Part shown: piece after piece, positions 12,201 through 19,795 of the stretch
Layout: every line of letters starts with the position of its first letter
Position numbering within the stretch: position 1 is the first letter of the stretch
Assembly: GCA_019096065.1 (NCBI GenBank)
Contig: JAGUCH010000004.1
Coordinates: forward strand, 6,510,001-6,574,000
Direction: 5' to 3'
Length of the DNA: 64,000 bases
DNA from: Paracyclopina nana
Taxonomy: Eukaryota > Arthropoda > Copepoda > Cyclopoida > Cyclopettidae
Made by a program: the position numbers and the translations under genes
The notes under the pieces: generated by a model
What the model was told of the DNA's origin: nothing
The model's database searches: none
Seen by the model: the letters and a program-made list of their open reading frames with translations, nothing else

Positions 12201-15200
12201 CGCATTCTTGGCCAGCTTAACGAACGCCTCAATTTGACCATTTGCTTCGTGGTCTCGCGGTGCTGAGAGTGACCATTTTCTTATGTACTTCGCTGTCCTT
12301 ATCTGGACTTGCTCCCAGTCTATTTGTTCTACTTCATGCTCCATGTCTTGAGGCTTGATTGAGGTTTTCTTGTCTAACAACCTCCTGGCCATTTTGAAGC
12401 TGCCTCCATTGTCGGAGTACGCTTCTTCTATTGGTCCTCGCCTCGCTGCCATTCTTGTCAACGCCAGCACCAAGTCTTCAGTGTTCATTCCCATGGTTAT
12501 TTCCAAGGTGACCACCTTTGTTGCCAGACACACTGCTACAAGCACGTACACTGGGATTCTTTTTCTTCTAAATTTGACCCATTGTGCTCCCGTATAGTCA
12601 ACTGCTATCTTTGCACAAGGTCTCACGTTTCGTAATTCCACCTGAGTCGCTCCACCCATCAACTGCCTTGGCATCGCTGCGTGGTTCCTCGCACATTTGC
12701 TGCACTCCCTGGAGACTCGGTAAGCTATCTTCTTTAAACCTTCTCCGCCCAGCTCCTTCGCAATTCTGTGCCATAAGTTGTCAAATCTGATGTGGTTTTC
12801 TGCCAGGTGCACTCCCCACACATACAGGAGAAATGGCCACGTATCTGCCATCAATATTGGGCTGACCCTCGATCCTTCAAGGTCTTGCTTGTAGAGTCTT
12901 GTTTGGATTCTGACCAGTCCATCGCCGCTGAACATCAATGTGTGCTTGTCTTGCACACTTAGTTTCCATTTTCCTGTTTTTTCAAATGCCAGGATTTCTT
13001 TCTCCCATTTCAGCCACTGACCGTAAATCAGTACTTTTCGTACGACTTCCGCAAGCATTTCTTCTGGGAGCACCTGCTTCACTGCTATTTTTCTGCTCTT
13101 TGCAATGATCCTAGTCAAGGCCCTGATCATAATCGGCCACTTGCCCGCCATTTGCAGGCTCATGACATTCTTCATTCTTTGGAAGGTCGTGTGACTCTCC
13201 GCTACTGCTCCAGGCCCTCCTTCTCTCACTGAGTGTGGCTGTATCATTGCTAGCTGATTGACAACGATCTGGTCCGGACAACCAAGGTCCGTGACCATTA
13301 ATGTTATCTCTCCTGATCCAAGGAGTTCTTCTTCCATGATCTTCATGTCAGTCAATGTCCATTCGGCCATATCCTTCTTGAAGAATTCTGGTCCTTCCCA
13401 ATAGTTTTTGTGCTTGCTGAGCTGCTCTCCTGTGCAGCCTCTAGTTGGAAGGTCAGCTGAGTTCTCAGCTGTTGCAATGTGATTCCAATGCTCCATCAAT
13501 GTGGTGTCGGCTATCTCAATGACTCTGTTTCTGACAAAGACACACCTCTCCACTCCTGGCTTTCTGATCCAGTAGACAACTGGTTTGTTGTCTACCCAAT
13601 ACCAAACATTCTCTCTCTTGATGCCAAACAACCTGATGAGTCTGTTCGAGAGTCTTGCGCTCAGTAATGCTCCCGCCAGCTCCACTTCTGGAATCGATCT
13701 TTGCCTCACTCCTTGCACCCTTGCTTTTGTTGTCAACCATCTTGGCTTGGCTTCGCTACCTCTTTGACTAATGTAAGCGACTGTGGCGAAGGCCAGATCT
13801 GACCCATCACTACACATGTGGAGTATCGTGTTCTCGTTGATCTCAGGGGCTACTTTTCTTGGGTATGACACTGTGCACATTTGGTTGAACTCACTTTGCC
13901 ATTGTTTCCACAACTTCACCGCTTCTTTTGCATTCTTGTCGTCGACCTTGGTTAAGTCTTCATCCCATGATATTTTCTTTGTTTTGTCTGCTTTGTGAGC
14001 TAGCTGCAAGGCTTTTCTTGCTTTGAGGAGGCAAGGTGCTAGTGCTCCCAATGGGTCGAAGACTGATGGGATTTGGCTTGCCATTATTCTTTTCGTCACC
14101 GCGCCTTGGTTGTGCGGTGACAGCTGGTAGCCAATTGTGTCAGTTAGTGGATCCCATTTCAATCCCAATGTTGAATGCACTCTGGCTTCCACTTCTTCTT
14201 CTACCACCATCGCTTTCCCTCTTCTCTCTACTGGCACGCTCTCTAGCACTTCCTTTTCATTTGACACGAATTTTCGGAGTTCCATCCCAATCTCGCTCAT
14301 TAGCGGTATGAGTTCTTGGACTACTTTTTTCGCTGTGTCCTTGCTTTCAAAGGCCACGATGACGTCATCCATATATATGTTGACGTTGTCCTGGAGGAGT
14401 TTTGATCCTTTGGCCTTGATGTGTGACTTGACTACAAAGTTGGCCACCGACGGGGCTGCTCTAAGTCCAAAGGGCCATCTGCAGAACTGATATTGCTCGC
14501 CCTTGATGATTATTCGCACGTATTTCCTATCTTTTTCCGGGAGCGCGATCATCAAATACATCTTTTCGATGTCTGCTACCACGGCCACGTTTCCAACTCT
14601 GAACTTCAGCATGGTGTCAAAAATGTCCTCCAAATAATTAGGCCCAGTGTACATTTGCTCATTGATTGACGTGCCTTCAAATTTTTGTTTTGCGTTGTAC
14701 ACAAATCTGTACTTTGTTGTTTCGCTTGTGTGTCTGGCCACGCAGAACACTGGCAGGAAGTAGCCTTTCCCCCTTTCAAGAGCTGGCACTGGTTCAATGA
14801 TTCCCATGGCTAGGTACTCGGCGAATGTCTTGTCAATGGCTTCCATTATTCCTGGATCAGCCTCATGTTTCTTGTCTAAACTTCTCTGTATGGCAGCACA
14901 CTGTTTGAAGTTGTTCGGTAGGTCTGGAACTTCTTGTATGAATGGTATTGCTACTTCCACGTGCCCTGACGGCAAGAGCCTCATTGTCGACTTCATCTTA
15001 ATCAGCGCTATTTCCTCCGCTAAGTTCAGCCTCTTGATTGGCTCCTCTTTTCTGTCTATCCCAATTGATTCGAGCCCATATTGTCTGTCCAGCATGTACC
15101 TGAACTCCGATTCTGTCATGGCTGATTGGTTGAATAGCTTCCAGTCGTCCACTAGGCACGTGACCTCGTCTCCCAGCTTTCCCGGGTAATTCAAGATTGA

Positions 15201-18200
15201 CCACCCCAATGGAGTCTTTCTTGCGAGCGGGCCATTCTTGACTACGATGTCTTGTTCACTGCTCATCAACACCGTGTTGTTGAACCCGACGAGCAGCCCA
15301 ACTCCGCCTTCCTCCGGCTTTGGAAACTCAATGTTCTTCAGCTGTTCGTGCTTCTCTTTGAACTCATTGGGGTCAACCGGGGTGATCGAGACTGGCAAGT
15401 TGAAGGTATTGAACTTCAACTCGTAGATTTGGCTCCCGTTGCTTTTTGCTCTCACATAGATTACTCCTTCTTGGGATGGTTGCGTGATTGATTTGTCACC
15501 AACAACTTGAACTGTGAGAGACTTCCTCTTTCCTTTGAATCCCAACTTTTTGGCCAATTGTGGCTGAAGTAAGGTTGCGCTGGATCCTGCGTCGATCAGT
15601 GCGTTTGTTGCCACACATTCCTTGAACTCCTTGTCCACTGATATTTCCACTGGGACTGTGAGCCACGATCTTGTGGCCTGGGCTGCCAGTAGGATGACTT
15701 CCTTGTCTTCTGAGTCAGCACAACCAAGGTCCTGACTCAAAAGCGTCGTCTCCGATAGTTTGGTCATGAGCTTCGTCATTGATGCCAAAAGTTCCTTTAC
15801 ATCCTCTTTGCCCGCTTTCTTCGCTTCTTCTTCCTTGGGCTTTGATCTGTGGATTTTCGTATGGTGACTGGCTGAGCCGCAAACGTCGCAAGTAGCCTGT
15901 CTTTTGCAGTCGGTTAGCTTGTGCTTTCCTTGGAGGCATCTTGGGCAGATTTTGGCTTCTTCAATTACTTTAATTATGTCTTGTAGCTTGAACAGGTTCC
16001 ACTCTGGGCAGTCACAGCACCTGTGTCCTGGTTTCTTACACAGGAGGCATATGGTCTTCCCACTGACCAAGTTGACACATTCTTCATCTTGGTCTTGATG
16101 CCCGAAGTCGTACCACCCACCGCTGCCTTGGTTGTCGCAGTGGGCTACTACTTCTTCTCCGTATTCGTAGTACTGTGGTTCTACTGCTCCGTTCATTGGT
16201 TGATTGTGTTCCCACCAATAAACTTCATCTTCATCGTAGGTGTCGACATATCTGGTCGGGTGGCCAGCCTCCAGCACGTAATATGCTTGTTCTCTTCTGC
16301 CACCGTAGAATGGTCTTCTCGCTCGTCCTCTATAGCCCCCGCCTCTGAAGCCTCTGGTTGGCTGGCTTGGCTCGGCTGCTTGTGGGGGTGGCACGAGGCC
16401 GTAGTTCTGACCTCCTCCTCTGTGGTAGTTCCTGTCATGCATCTTGTTGATATCCTCGACCACTGTGCAGACTTTTCTGCTTCTCTGAATCTCTCTGATT
16501 CGAGTCCTGGCCCATGTTATGAACAGCCTCAGCGAGTTGCGTGATTGCATTTTCTGTTCCTTGAACCTCTCGTAGTCCCTTCTGGCATTGACTTCGAACT
16601 GAATGTTGCTCAGTATTGACTGTTCGCCGTCTAGGGCATCTCTTCCTCCTCGCCCATTGCAATCAATAATTTCTTCCACTAAGGCTAGCGTGGTTTCCAA
16701 TGTCGCGAGGTTTCTCATATTTATTGGTATCATCTTCGTGAGCTGTGCAGACAAGTCATGCACCATTTCTTCAGCTTCGCCTGGGTGCCCAAGGTATGTC
16801 GCATCCAAATTTTCCAGTGCGCTGACCAAACCTTCGAAGTCCAAAGTACACCGCCTAACTGCAAACTTAGCTCCTCCCGTGCACAGGTATTTGAGCTTGG
16901 AGATCTTCTCGAACCAACTCATGTTCTTTTTCTTGATGATGGCTGCGTGCACGTATTCTTTGAAATCTCTGTATGCTCCTGTATTCGCCCCATCAAAGAA
17001 CATCGGTTTCACGTCGTCTCTCGAGTTGGTGTCTTTCGGCAGACTTGGATCATAATATCTGTGGAGGTTTCTTCTTTGCATGATGTCCGCCCAGCACACA
17101 TCCGCGGTCTTCCTTCTTCTGACTTGCTCGATAACCGTGTGCTGATCCAGAAATTCCTCCTCTTTGGTCAGTTTCTCCTTATACTTTTCTTCTGTCAGAT
17201 GAACTGCTGGGACTCCAAGCTGCAGCATCTTCATGTCTTCTTCCATCCTCGGAGTGTAGTTGTTTTCTTGAGTCCCCCCGTCCATGGTTGGCGGGGGTGG
17301 CTCTACTTGCCCTCTTGTTCCGGTGGGGAATGTTGACACAATATTCTCAGCTTCCTTATTTCCTATCACTATGCACTGCCTGTTGATGGGGAAGTCTTCA
17401 CTATCTGGCATTGCCATGAGTTGCTCACTGACCTCCACTCTTCTCTTGTTGACAGTCTTCATCATGTTGACTTGCTGGGTCGCTTCCATGGACCCCGCTC
17501 TGAGCTTTCTAAGCTCCCTGTCAGCACTCTTTAATTGGGCAACTAGCGAAAAGAACTCACCGTTTAACGCGATGGCTCGGTCCACTCCTGATTCCTCGGT
17601 GTCATTCTCTTGCTGAGCTGGCTGAGTCGACTGTTGTGTCTGCACTTTTTCCTCTGGTCTGCTGGAGGCAGCGGCAACTAAAGCCTCCGCCTCCGATGAG
17701 ACTCCTAGGACCATGATGCTCCTGGCTTTTGCACTGGCTTTCATCACTAGCCCCACAAGCTTTTGATTCATGGCTCTCATTTCTACCCCGAATTCCTCTC
17801 TGTCTCCTTGAGTCACTAGAGAGTCTAACACGATTGCGTCACTTTTCAGGGTTTCAATGAGGTTGCTGAATCCGTTGCGGACGCACTCGACCGCTCCAGT
17901 TTTTGTCGCTGCTTTGAGACTGTCCTCAAGCCTCGTAATATCACTTTCGAGGCTCGATTTTGCTGAAGCCCAGGCTTCCTTCCATGGAGCCATGCCTGCC
18001 TGTGTTGGATCTACAGCTGTCATCATGTGCACACTGTTTGTCTCATCACCAAGCATCGTCGAGTCACTATATCTGAGATCTAGCTCCGTTGTTGCCGTGT
18101 CCAGGACACTGGTACTTGCATTTTCCACTATGTCCGGGTGTCCCGCTATGCAGACTGACTGATCGCTCGAAATCCTGGCTTTGAAGTCAGCTATTCGCTT

Positions 18201-19795
18201 GCTGACTTCATTCTGCCTTGCACTCTCGATGTCGCTGGCTCGGTCTGCCAGAGTCGATGTGCTCCTCGCTTCTTTTATTTCGTGTTCGTAATCTCCCGAC
18301 GTCAGCCTTACATTTCTGATCGGGTTATGTCTGAGACCGTACTTTTTGGTGGTCTCCTTGGACATCCGCTCCTCTGTCCCCTCGTTTGCGCTTCGTGGGA
18401 CAATGTTGTCCCCCCGTTCGCAAACTCCTTCAGCTCGTCAGCAACAGCTGACTCCAATGGCCGCCGGCTCCTCGATAAGCTTGACTCCTGATCACTCACG
18501 GTGTGGAACTGATAACGTTGGTCGCCATGTATGTCTAATCACTGTGATCACGAAACGATGAATGCTAAAATAAACGTCACGCTGATAAAAGAGCACTACT
18601 AAAGGGATCTTGTTGGTCAAGTCGTTTATTTTTGCGACCGACATGCATAAAATCCGAAATAGTACTGAGTAAAAGAAAACATGACATATCGAAAAGTAGG
18701 TCGAGCCCAGTCGAATCACATAACCTCGCCGGGAGGCACACAGATATTTTAATAATGTTGATATAGCTACACATCAAGCCCAATGAGCTTGTTAGTCTAA
18801 TAGGTCGGTTTTTCTTAAAGAAATTGACTCCAATTATTGGAAGGAAGTTTATCTTGCTCCCAAATGACTGAAGACCACTTAAGTGTTACACAACTGGCTG
18901 GTTAAACAAACACAGGAAAAAAGCTAGATCTTCGTACCGCAAAGTACGATTCCTTATTGATAGTATTAAACATGGATTTTTAGCCATATTTTCAAAAATG
19001 CATGCTAGAATAAGTTAAAGGGACATTGGGTGGTTTCGTAAGAAGTTGAGCTTTTTAAAGGGCACTAAGATAGCAGTCACTTTAATCGCAGCAAATTGCT
19101 AATTGAACAGCATAGTCTTTTAAAGTTTCCCCTAATAAACTCCATCATAGGAGAAAGTGGGGTCAATCATCTATCTTTTTAACCTCGTAAAATTTTTCAA
19201 CAAAAACTCTGAAGCTCATGATGAATTATTATCATAGTCTTAAAACTAAATTCAATTGTTTCAAAAAATCTATTTACTGCTTTATTATAAGATCGATCAG
19301 GCTTAAGAAAAGTGAAAGTCAATATATGGGGAACTTAGCGTACGAATTCATGAGTGATTTGTCCCTTGGGAAACTTTCGGCGAAACTTGCGCCCTAATGT
19401 GACACTTTTGACAAATGACATTTATTGATACTATATGATAGCACGATCGATATATTTGACATTATGCAACAAAAATAACTTCCTTTCACCGATTTTTCCC
19501 TATATTAAATATAAAGTATTTTCTTCCAATTTAGATTGTTACTCCTGTGGAGAAAGTAGAGGAGTCTACACTGAGCGGCGAGGATAATGAATTGATCAAG
19601 GACGTATTCTTCATGTTGAAAGTGCCTTTTGACGTTGACACCGACAAAGAAAGACTTCTTCACATCTTAAACCGGCGGAAAAGGAAAATTGGACTTCCTG
19701 GCAAAGGCTGCAGTAGCACAGCTCAAGATTTGCCACCAATCGGCCTCAGGCAAGGACCACTGTTATCATTAGAGAGACCATCTCCTCGCAGTTGA
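6289..19795 (+). CDS. Membrane-anchored sulfotransferase-like protein (last intron holds a retrotransposon)
   Basis: Probable PAPS-dependent sulfotransferase of a family seen in arthropods; substrate unknown. Exons: 6289-6439, 6501-6569, 6635-6791, 6850-7092, 7145-7418, 7787-8137, 19535-19795; 501 codons plus stop, all phases consistent. The hydrophobic N-terminus (about residues 15-37) predicts a type II, probably Golgi, protein. The 5' PAPS-loop position reads STSGCSGSILLSQLL (about 186-200) instead of the common RSGSTLL form. The 3'-phosphate site is HIFSTRSPKASIEAIF, and the C-terminal signature is ALYHDDLIRNP with LCARLNI. Without the last splice, the frame stops at 8179 just after a good GAG|GTCAGT donor. 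The exon at 19535 is in phase and supplies a plausible C-terminus, so the 11.4 kb intron is preferred. Its stop lies inside the opsin's last exon on the other strand. Confidence 0.82.
8303..8307. repeat. Target-site duplication, left copy (GATAT)
   Basis: Five bases GATAT directly left of the left LTR match five bases GATAT directly right of the right LTR (18743-18747). A 5 bp duplication is within the 4-6 bp range made by LTR-retrotransposon integrases. Confidence 0.92.
8308..8522 (-). repeat. 3' LTR of the BEL/Pao element (215 bp)
   Basis: Read by eye against 18528-18742, the two copies are identical. Ends are TG and CA. On the element strand the LTR contains AATAAA (complement of TTTATT near 8404-8410), a likely polyadenylation signal for the element transcript. 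Confidence 0.95.
8523..8534 (-). promoter_or_regulatory. Candidate polypurine tract
   Basis: Directly upstream of the 3' LTR on the element strand the sequence reads CCCAGAGGGGAC. A short purine run in this position is where plus-strand DNA synthesis is primed in LTR elements. The assignment rests on position and composition. Confidence 0.6.
8549..11428 (-). CDS. Retrotransposon second ORF: DEDD exonuclease-like domain plus zinc knuckles
   Basis: A 959-codon frame opened by an ATG, 250 bp downstream of the gag-pol stop, where some retroelements carry env. It has no signal peptide or membrane segment, so it is not an envelope. The N-terminal half (about 1-430) is charged and unrecognised. Around residues 550-745 there are motifs of the DEDD (WRN/EXD/Mut-7-like) 3'-5' exonuclease fold: Exo I VMTVDCEGF (about 551-559), Exo II KLGFGIEGDLKRFNLMGV (about 630-647), and a region like Exo III, NVHPYALALLALFE (about 735), in which the canonical Tyr...Asp pair is not preserved. 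The C-terminus (about 850-920) has several CCHC-like knuckles (CLICGDFDHDASEC; CAICGGRGHRAHH). Codon use is GC-richer than the surrounding host genes. The exonuclease assignment is motif-based; catalysis is doubtful because of Exo III. Confidence 0.75.
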   Translation of the reverse strand: MADKEGSDRKRPRITAPESSPSPGCSGSRAIKEELRITVANTGEEPSEQRPDHGAAAFISDRQTDTAAKIMRITGFRRLHWYTNSDAARREAFFVAAKDPEAIIIGDQYNWGEKMPDDVRPADKRKKHRRMDLWRAYRALLCRSRGMSLLETYMFAYGNQFVDILRLHTEKKDPELEELPDKATMVRNWMAARALGNYIAGSIDDATWEKGVLQAMEAGLGMHVAPKMHKIYREGDVADIVMIDQLRTVLTIEEMEQLSVFKKLPIVTREHNDQFVKALKDTLEAINGPPFRCSMRVVHHRGSQVKAEERDSTSRFGLFGELQERDLGCRTPGQAEPGMDEARQVILEEDEPMDVAEARVEMATAATQTEQLEHLDQSEQPRPSTSRRAPRVIPAGMEDEIIAEFRGSQMKDVSGMRTRAVPLDEDEEYLQKYAVKYDCPELIIGKVYQMTDEQERSCTHLACAIRREFEVVETMDKSMQVAWTVTVKQARKLASMAAGTPYDLADANLHSVYIYGLTKNENLHTANSFEELEHFLEAEGFFESIEKARVMTVDCEGFHQAYKIAYAKKFPPTVDEFNNMTSYVHMGAPNGLALGVRVGYVGPKFIGRKLPQRIVKLLESPNHFKLGFGIEGDLKRFNLMGVTIRAWVDVGHIMKLLEPAANVGKAEMLCLLQVQHSVKFPNWAKEDPYGGFVDEYKQSTIYYDRVDEFAPLAGLFKAAGRIAECEGMQENDNVHPYALALLALFECIPLKFGSQPKVEFEGLLGEPTLPLRIFREDSRFFNALDQIVTKLRTLEMLWPVSRSYFPHLSNSAIQELESDLEVSLVDLHRAAVMDGAVGRVTTTSLQGRVMSKYPHACLICGDFDHDASECLNIPTCHLPFCGVDGHASKVCPQVLEICAICGGRGHRAHHHQQHDLVQLVVGERVAPFVHVMAARQMDRNGKIMVLRRYGKVKPVRRFE
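11679..18365 (-). CDS. BEL/Pao gag-pol polyprotein
   Basis: One open frame of 2228 codons with no internal stop. Approximate order: Gag (1-760) with coiled, charged stretches; Gag zinc knuckles (about 770-850: CLLCKKPGHRCCDC, then CPRC and CDVC groups); aspartic protease around ALIDAGSSATLL (about 920); reverse transcriptase with VVADIEKMYLMIAL, WPFGLRAAPSVANF and the YMDD box (about 1200-1400); RNase H with CSDGSD, PEVELAGALL and WVDNKP (about 1515-1600); integrase with a His/Cys zinc region ending CSKCARNH (about 1850-1900) and a D,D,E core (VDYTG, YSDNGGSF, NGQIEAFVK, about 1925-2045). All expected catalytic residues that can be located are present. The ATG at 18365 lies about 160 bp inside the 5' LTR. 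Gag and Pol share one frame, as is usual in this group. Confidence 0.96.
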   Translation of the reverse strand: MSKETTKKYGLRHNPIRNVRLTSGDYEHEIKEARSTSTLADRASDIESARQNEVSKRIADFKARISSDQSVCIAGHPDIVENASTSVLDTATTELDLRYSDSTMLGDETNSVHMMTAVDPTQAGMAPWKEAWASAKSSLESDITRLEDSLKAATKTGAVECVRNGFSNLIETLKSDAIVLDSLVTQGDREEFGVEMRAMNQKLVGLVMKASAKARSIMVLGVSSEAEALVAAASSRPEEKVQTQQSTQPAQQENDTEESGVDRAIALNGEFFSLVAQLKSADRELRKLRAGSMEATQQVNMMKTVNKRRVEVSEQLMAMPDSEDFPINRQCIVIGNKEAENIVSTFPTGTRGQVEPPPPTMDGGTQENNYTPRMEEDMKMLQLGVPAVHLTEEKYKEKLTKEEEFLDQHTVIEQVRRRKTADVCWADIMQRRNLHRYYDPSLPKDTNSRDDVKPMFFDGANTGAYRDFKEYVHAAIIKKKNMSWFEKISKLKYLCTGGAKFAVRRCTLDFEGLVSALENLDATYLGHPGEAEEMVHDLSAQLTKMIPINMRNLATLETTLALVEEIIDCNGRGGRDALDGEQSILSNIQFEVNARRDYERFKEQKMQSRNSLRLFITWARTRIREIQRSRKVCTVVEDINKMHDRNYHRGGGQNYGLVPPPQAAEPSQPTRGFRGGGYRGRARRPFYGGRREQAYYVLEAGHPTRYVDTYDEDEVYWWEHNQPMNGAVEPQYYEYGEEVVAHCDNQGSGGWYDFGHQDQDEECVNLVSGKTICLLCKKPGHRCCDCPEWNLFKLQDIIKVIEEAKICPRCLQGKHKLTDCKRQATCDVCGSASHHTKIHRSKPKEEEAKKAGKEDVKELLASMTKLMTKLSETTLLSQDLGCADSEDKEVILLAAQATRSWLTVPVEISVDKEFKECVATNALIDAGSSATLLQPQLAKKLGFKGKRKSLTVQVVGDKSITQPSQEGVIYVRAKSNGSQIYELKFNTFNLPVSITPVDPNEFKEKHEQLKNIEFPKPEEGGVGLLVGFNNTVLMSSEQDIVVKNGPLARKTPLGWSILNYPGKLGDEVTCLVDDWKLFNQSAMTESEFRYMLDRQYGLESIGIDRKEEPIKRLNLAEEIALIKMKSTMRLLPSGHVEVAIPFIQEVPDLPNNFKQCAAIQRSLDKKHEADPGIMEAIDKTFAEYLAMGIIEPVPALERGKGYFLPVFCVARHTSETTKYRFVYNAKQKFEGTSINEQMYTGPNYLEDIFDTMLKFRVGNVAVVADIEKMYLMIALPEKDRKYVRIIIKGEQYQFCRWPFGLRAAPSVANFVVKSHIKAKGSKLLQDNVNIYMDDVIVAFESKDTAKKVVQELIPLMSEIGMELRKFVSNEKEVLESVPVERRGKAMVVEEEVEARVHSTLGLKWDPLTDTIGYQLSPHNQGAVTKRIMASQIPSVFDPLGALAPCLLKARKALQLAHKADKTKKISWDEDLTKVDDKNAKEAVKLWKQWQSEFNQMCTVSYPRKVAPEINENTILHMCSDGSDLAFATVAYISQRGSEAKPRWLTTKARVQGVRQRSIPEVELAGALLSARLSNRLIRLFGIKRENVWYWVDNKPVVYWIRKPGVERCVFVRNRVIEIADTTLMEHWNHIATAENSADLPTRGCTGEQLSKHKNYWEGPEFFKKDMAEWTLTDMKIMEEELLGSGEITLMVTDLGCPDQIVVNQLAMIQPHSVREGGPGAVAESHTTFQRMKNVMSLQMAGKWPIMIRALTRIIAKSRKIAVKQVLPEEMLAEVVRKVLIYGQWLKWEKEILAFEKTGKWKLSVQDKHTLMFSGDGLVRIQTRLYKQDLEGSRVSPILMADTWPFLLYVWGVHLAENHIRFDNLWHRIAKELGGEGLKKIAYRVSRECSKCARNHAAMPRQLMGGATQVELRNVRPCAKIAVDYTGAQWVKFRRKRIPVYVLVAVCLATKVVTLEITMGMNTEDLVLALTRMAARRGPIEEAYSDNGGSFKMARRLLDKKTSIKPQDMEHEVEQIDWEQVQIRTAKYIRKWSLSAPRDHEANGQIEAFVKLAKNAIQDNIDRGEVDLEVYRTWVAQAENVVNSRPIAVIVQNSDEKLVLTPNHLLVGRLGDSGIFSEDQELGFNIHELAQRMVKFEKSWCSYFLQSMHDRCKFKTKYNRHIKEDDLVVVAEEDLKVKRFKWRLAKIVKVIRSNDGLVRRVVVQQKNQVFERGIRDVIPVAEFPCIDLK
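18510..18527 (-). promoter_or_regulatory. Candidate tRNA primer-binding site
   Basis: Immediately inside the 5' LTR, the element strand reads TGGCGACCAACGTTATC. It starts with TGG, the complement of a tRNA CCA end. The first eight bases match what is expected for the 3' end of an Arg-type tRNA, but the later bases were not verified. Function is inferred from position. Confidence 0.55.
18528..18742 (-). repeat. 5' LTR of the BEL/Pao element (215 bp)
   Basis: Identical by eye to the 3' LTR. It should carry the element promoter; no clear TATA box was identified. It is followed on the right by the GATAT duplication at 18743-18747. Confidence 0.95.
18748..19534 (+). other. Rest of the last intron of the sulfotransferase-like gene
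   Basis: AT-rich sequence between the retrotransposon and the acceptor at 19533-19534 (CCAATTTAG). No ORF, repeat or RNA gene was recognised. With 8138-8302 it represents the intron before insertion, roughly 950 bp. Confidence 0.7.

Larger units (their letters stand above)
8308..18742 (-). mobile_element. Complete BEL/Pao LTR retrotransposon, antisense in the host intron
   Basis: The element runs right to left: 5' LTR 18528-18742, a candidate primer site, gag-pol (18365-11679), a second ORF (11428-8549), a polypurine tract, and 3' LTR 8308-8522. The pol order protease, reverse transcriptase, RNase H, integrase, with the YMDD box and an MYLMIAL-type RT, fits BEL/Pao (Semotivirus-like). Both LTRs start TG and end CA, look identical base for base over 215 bp, and are flanked by GATAT. 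Both ORFs are open. Together this indicates a recent, potentially mobile insertion. It lies in the last intron of the sulfotransferase-like gene in the opposite orientation. Confidence 0.95.
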
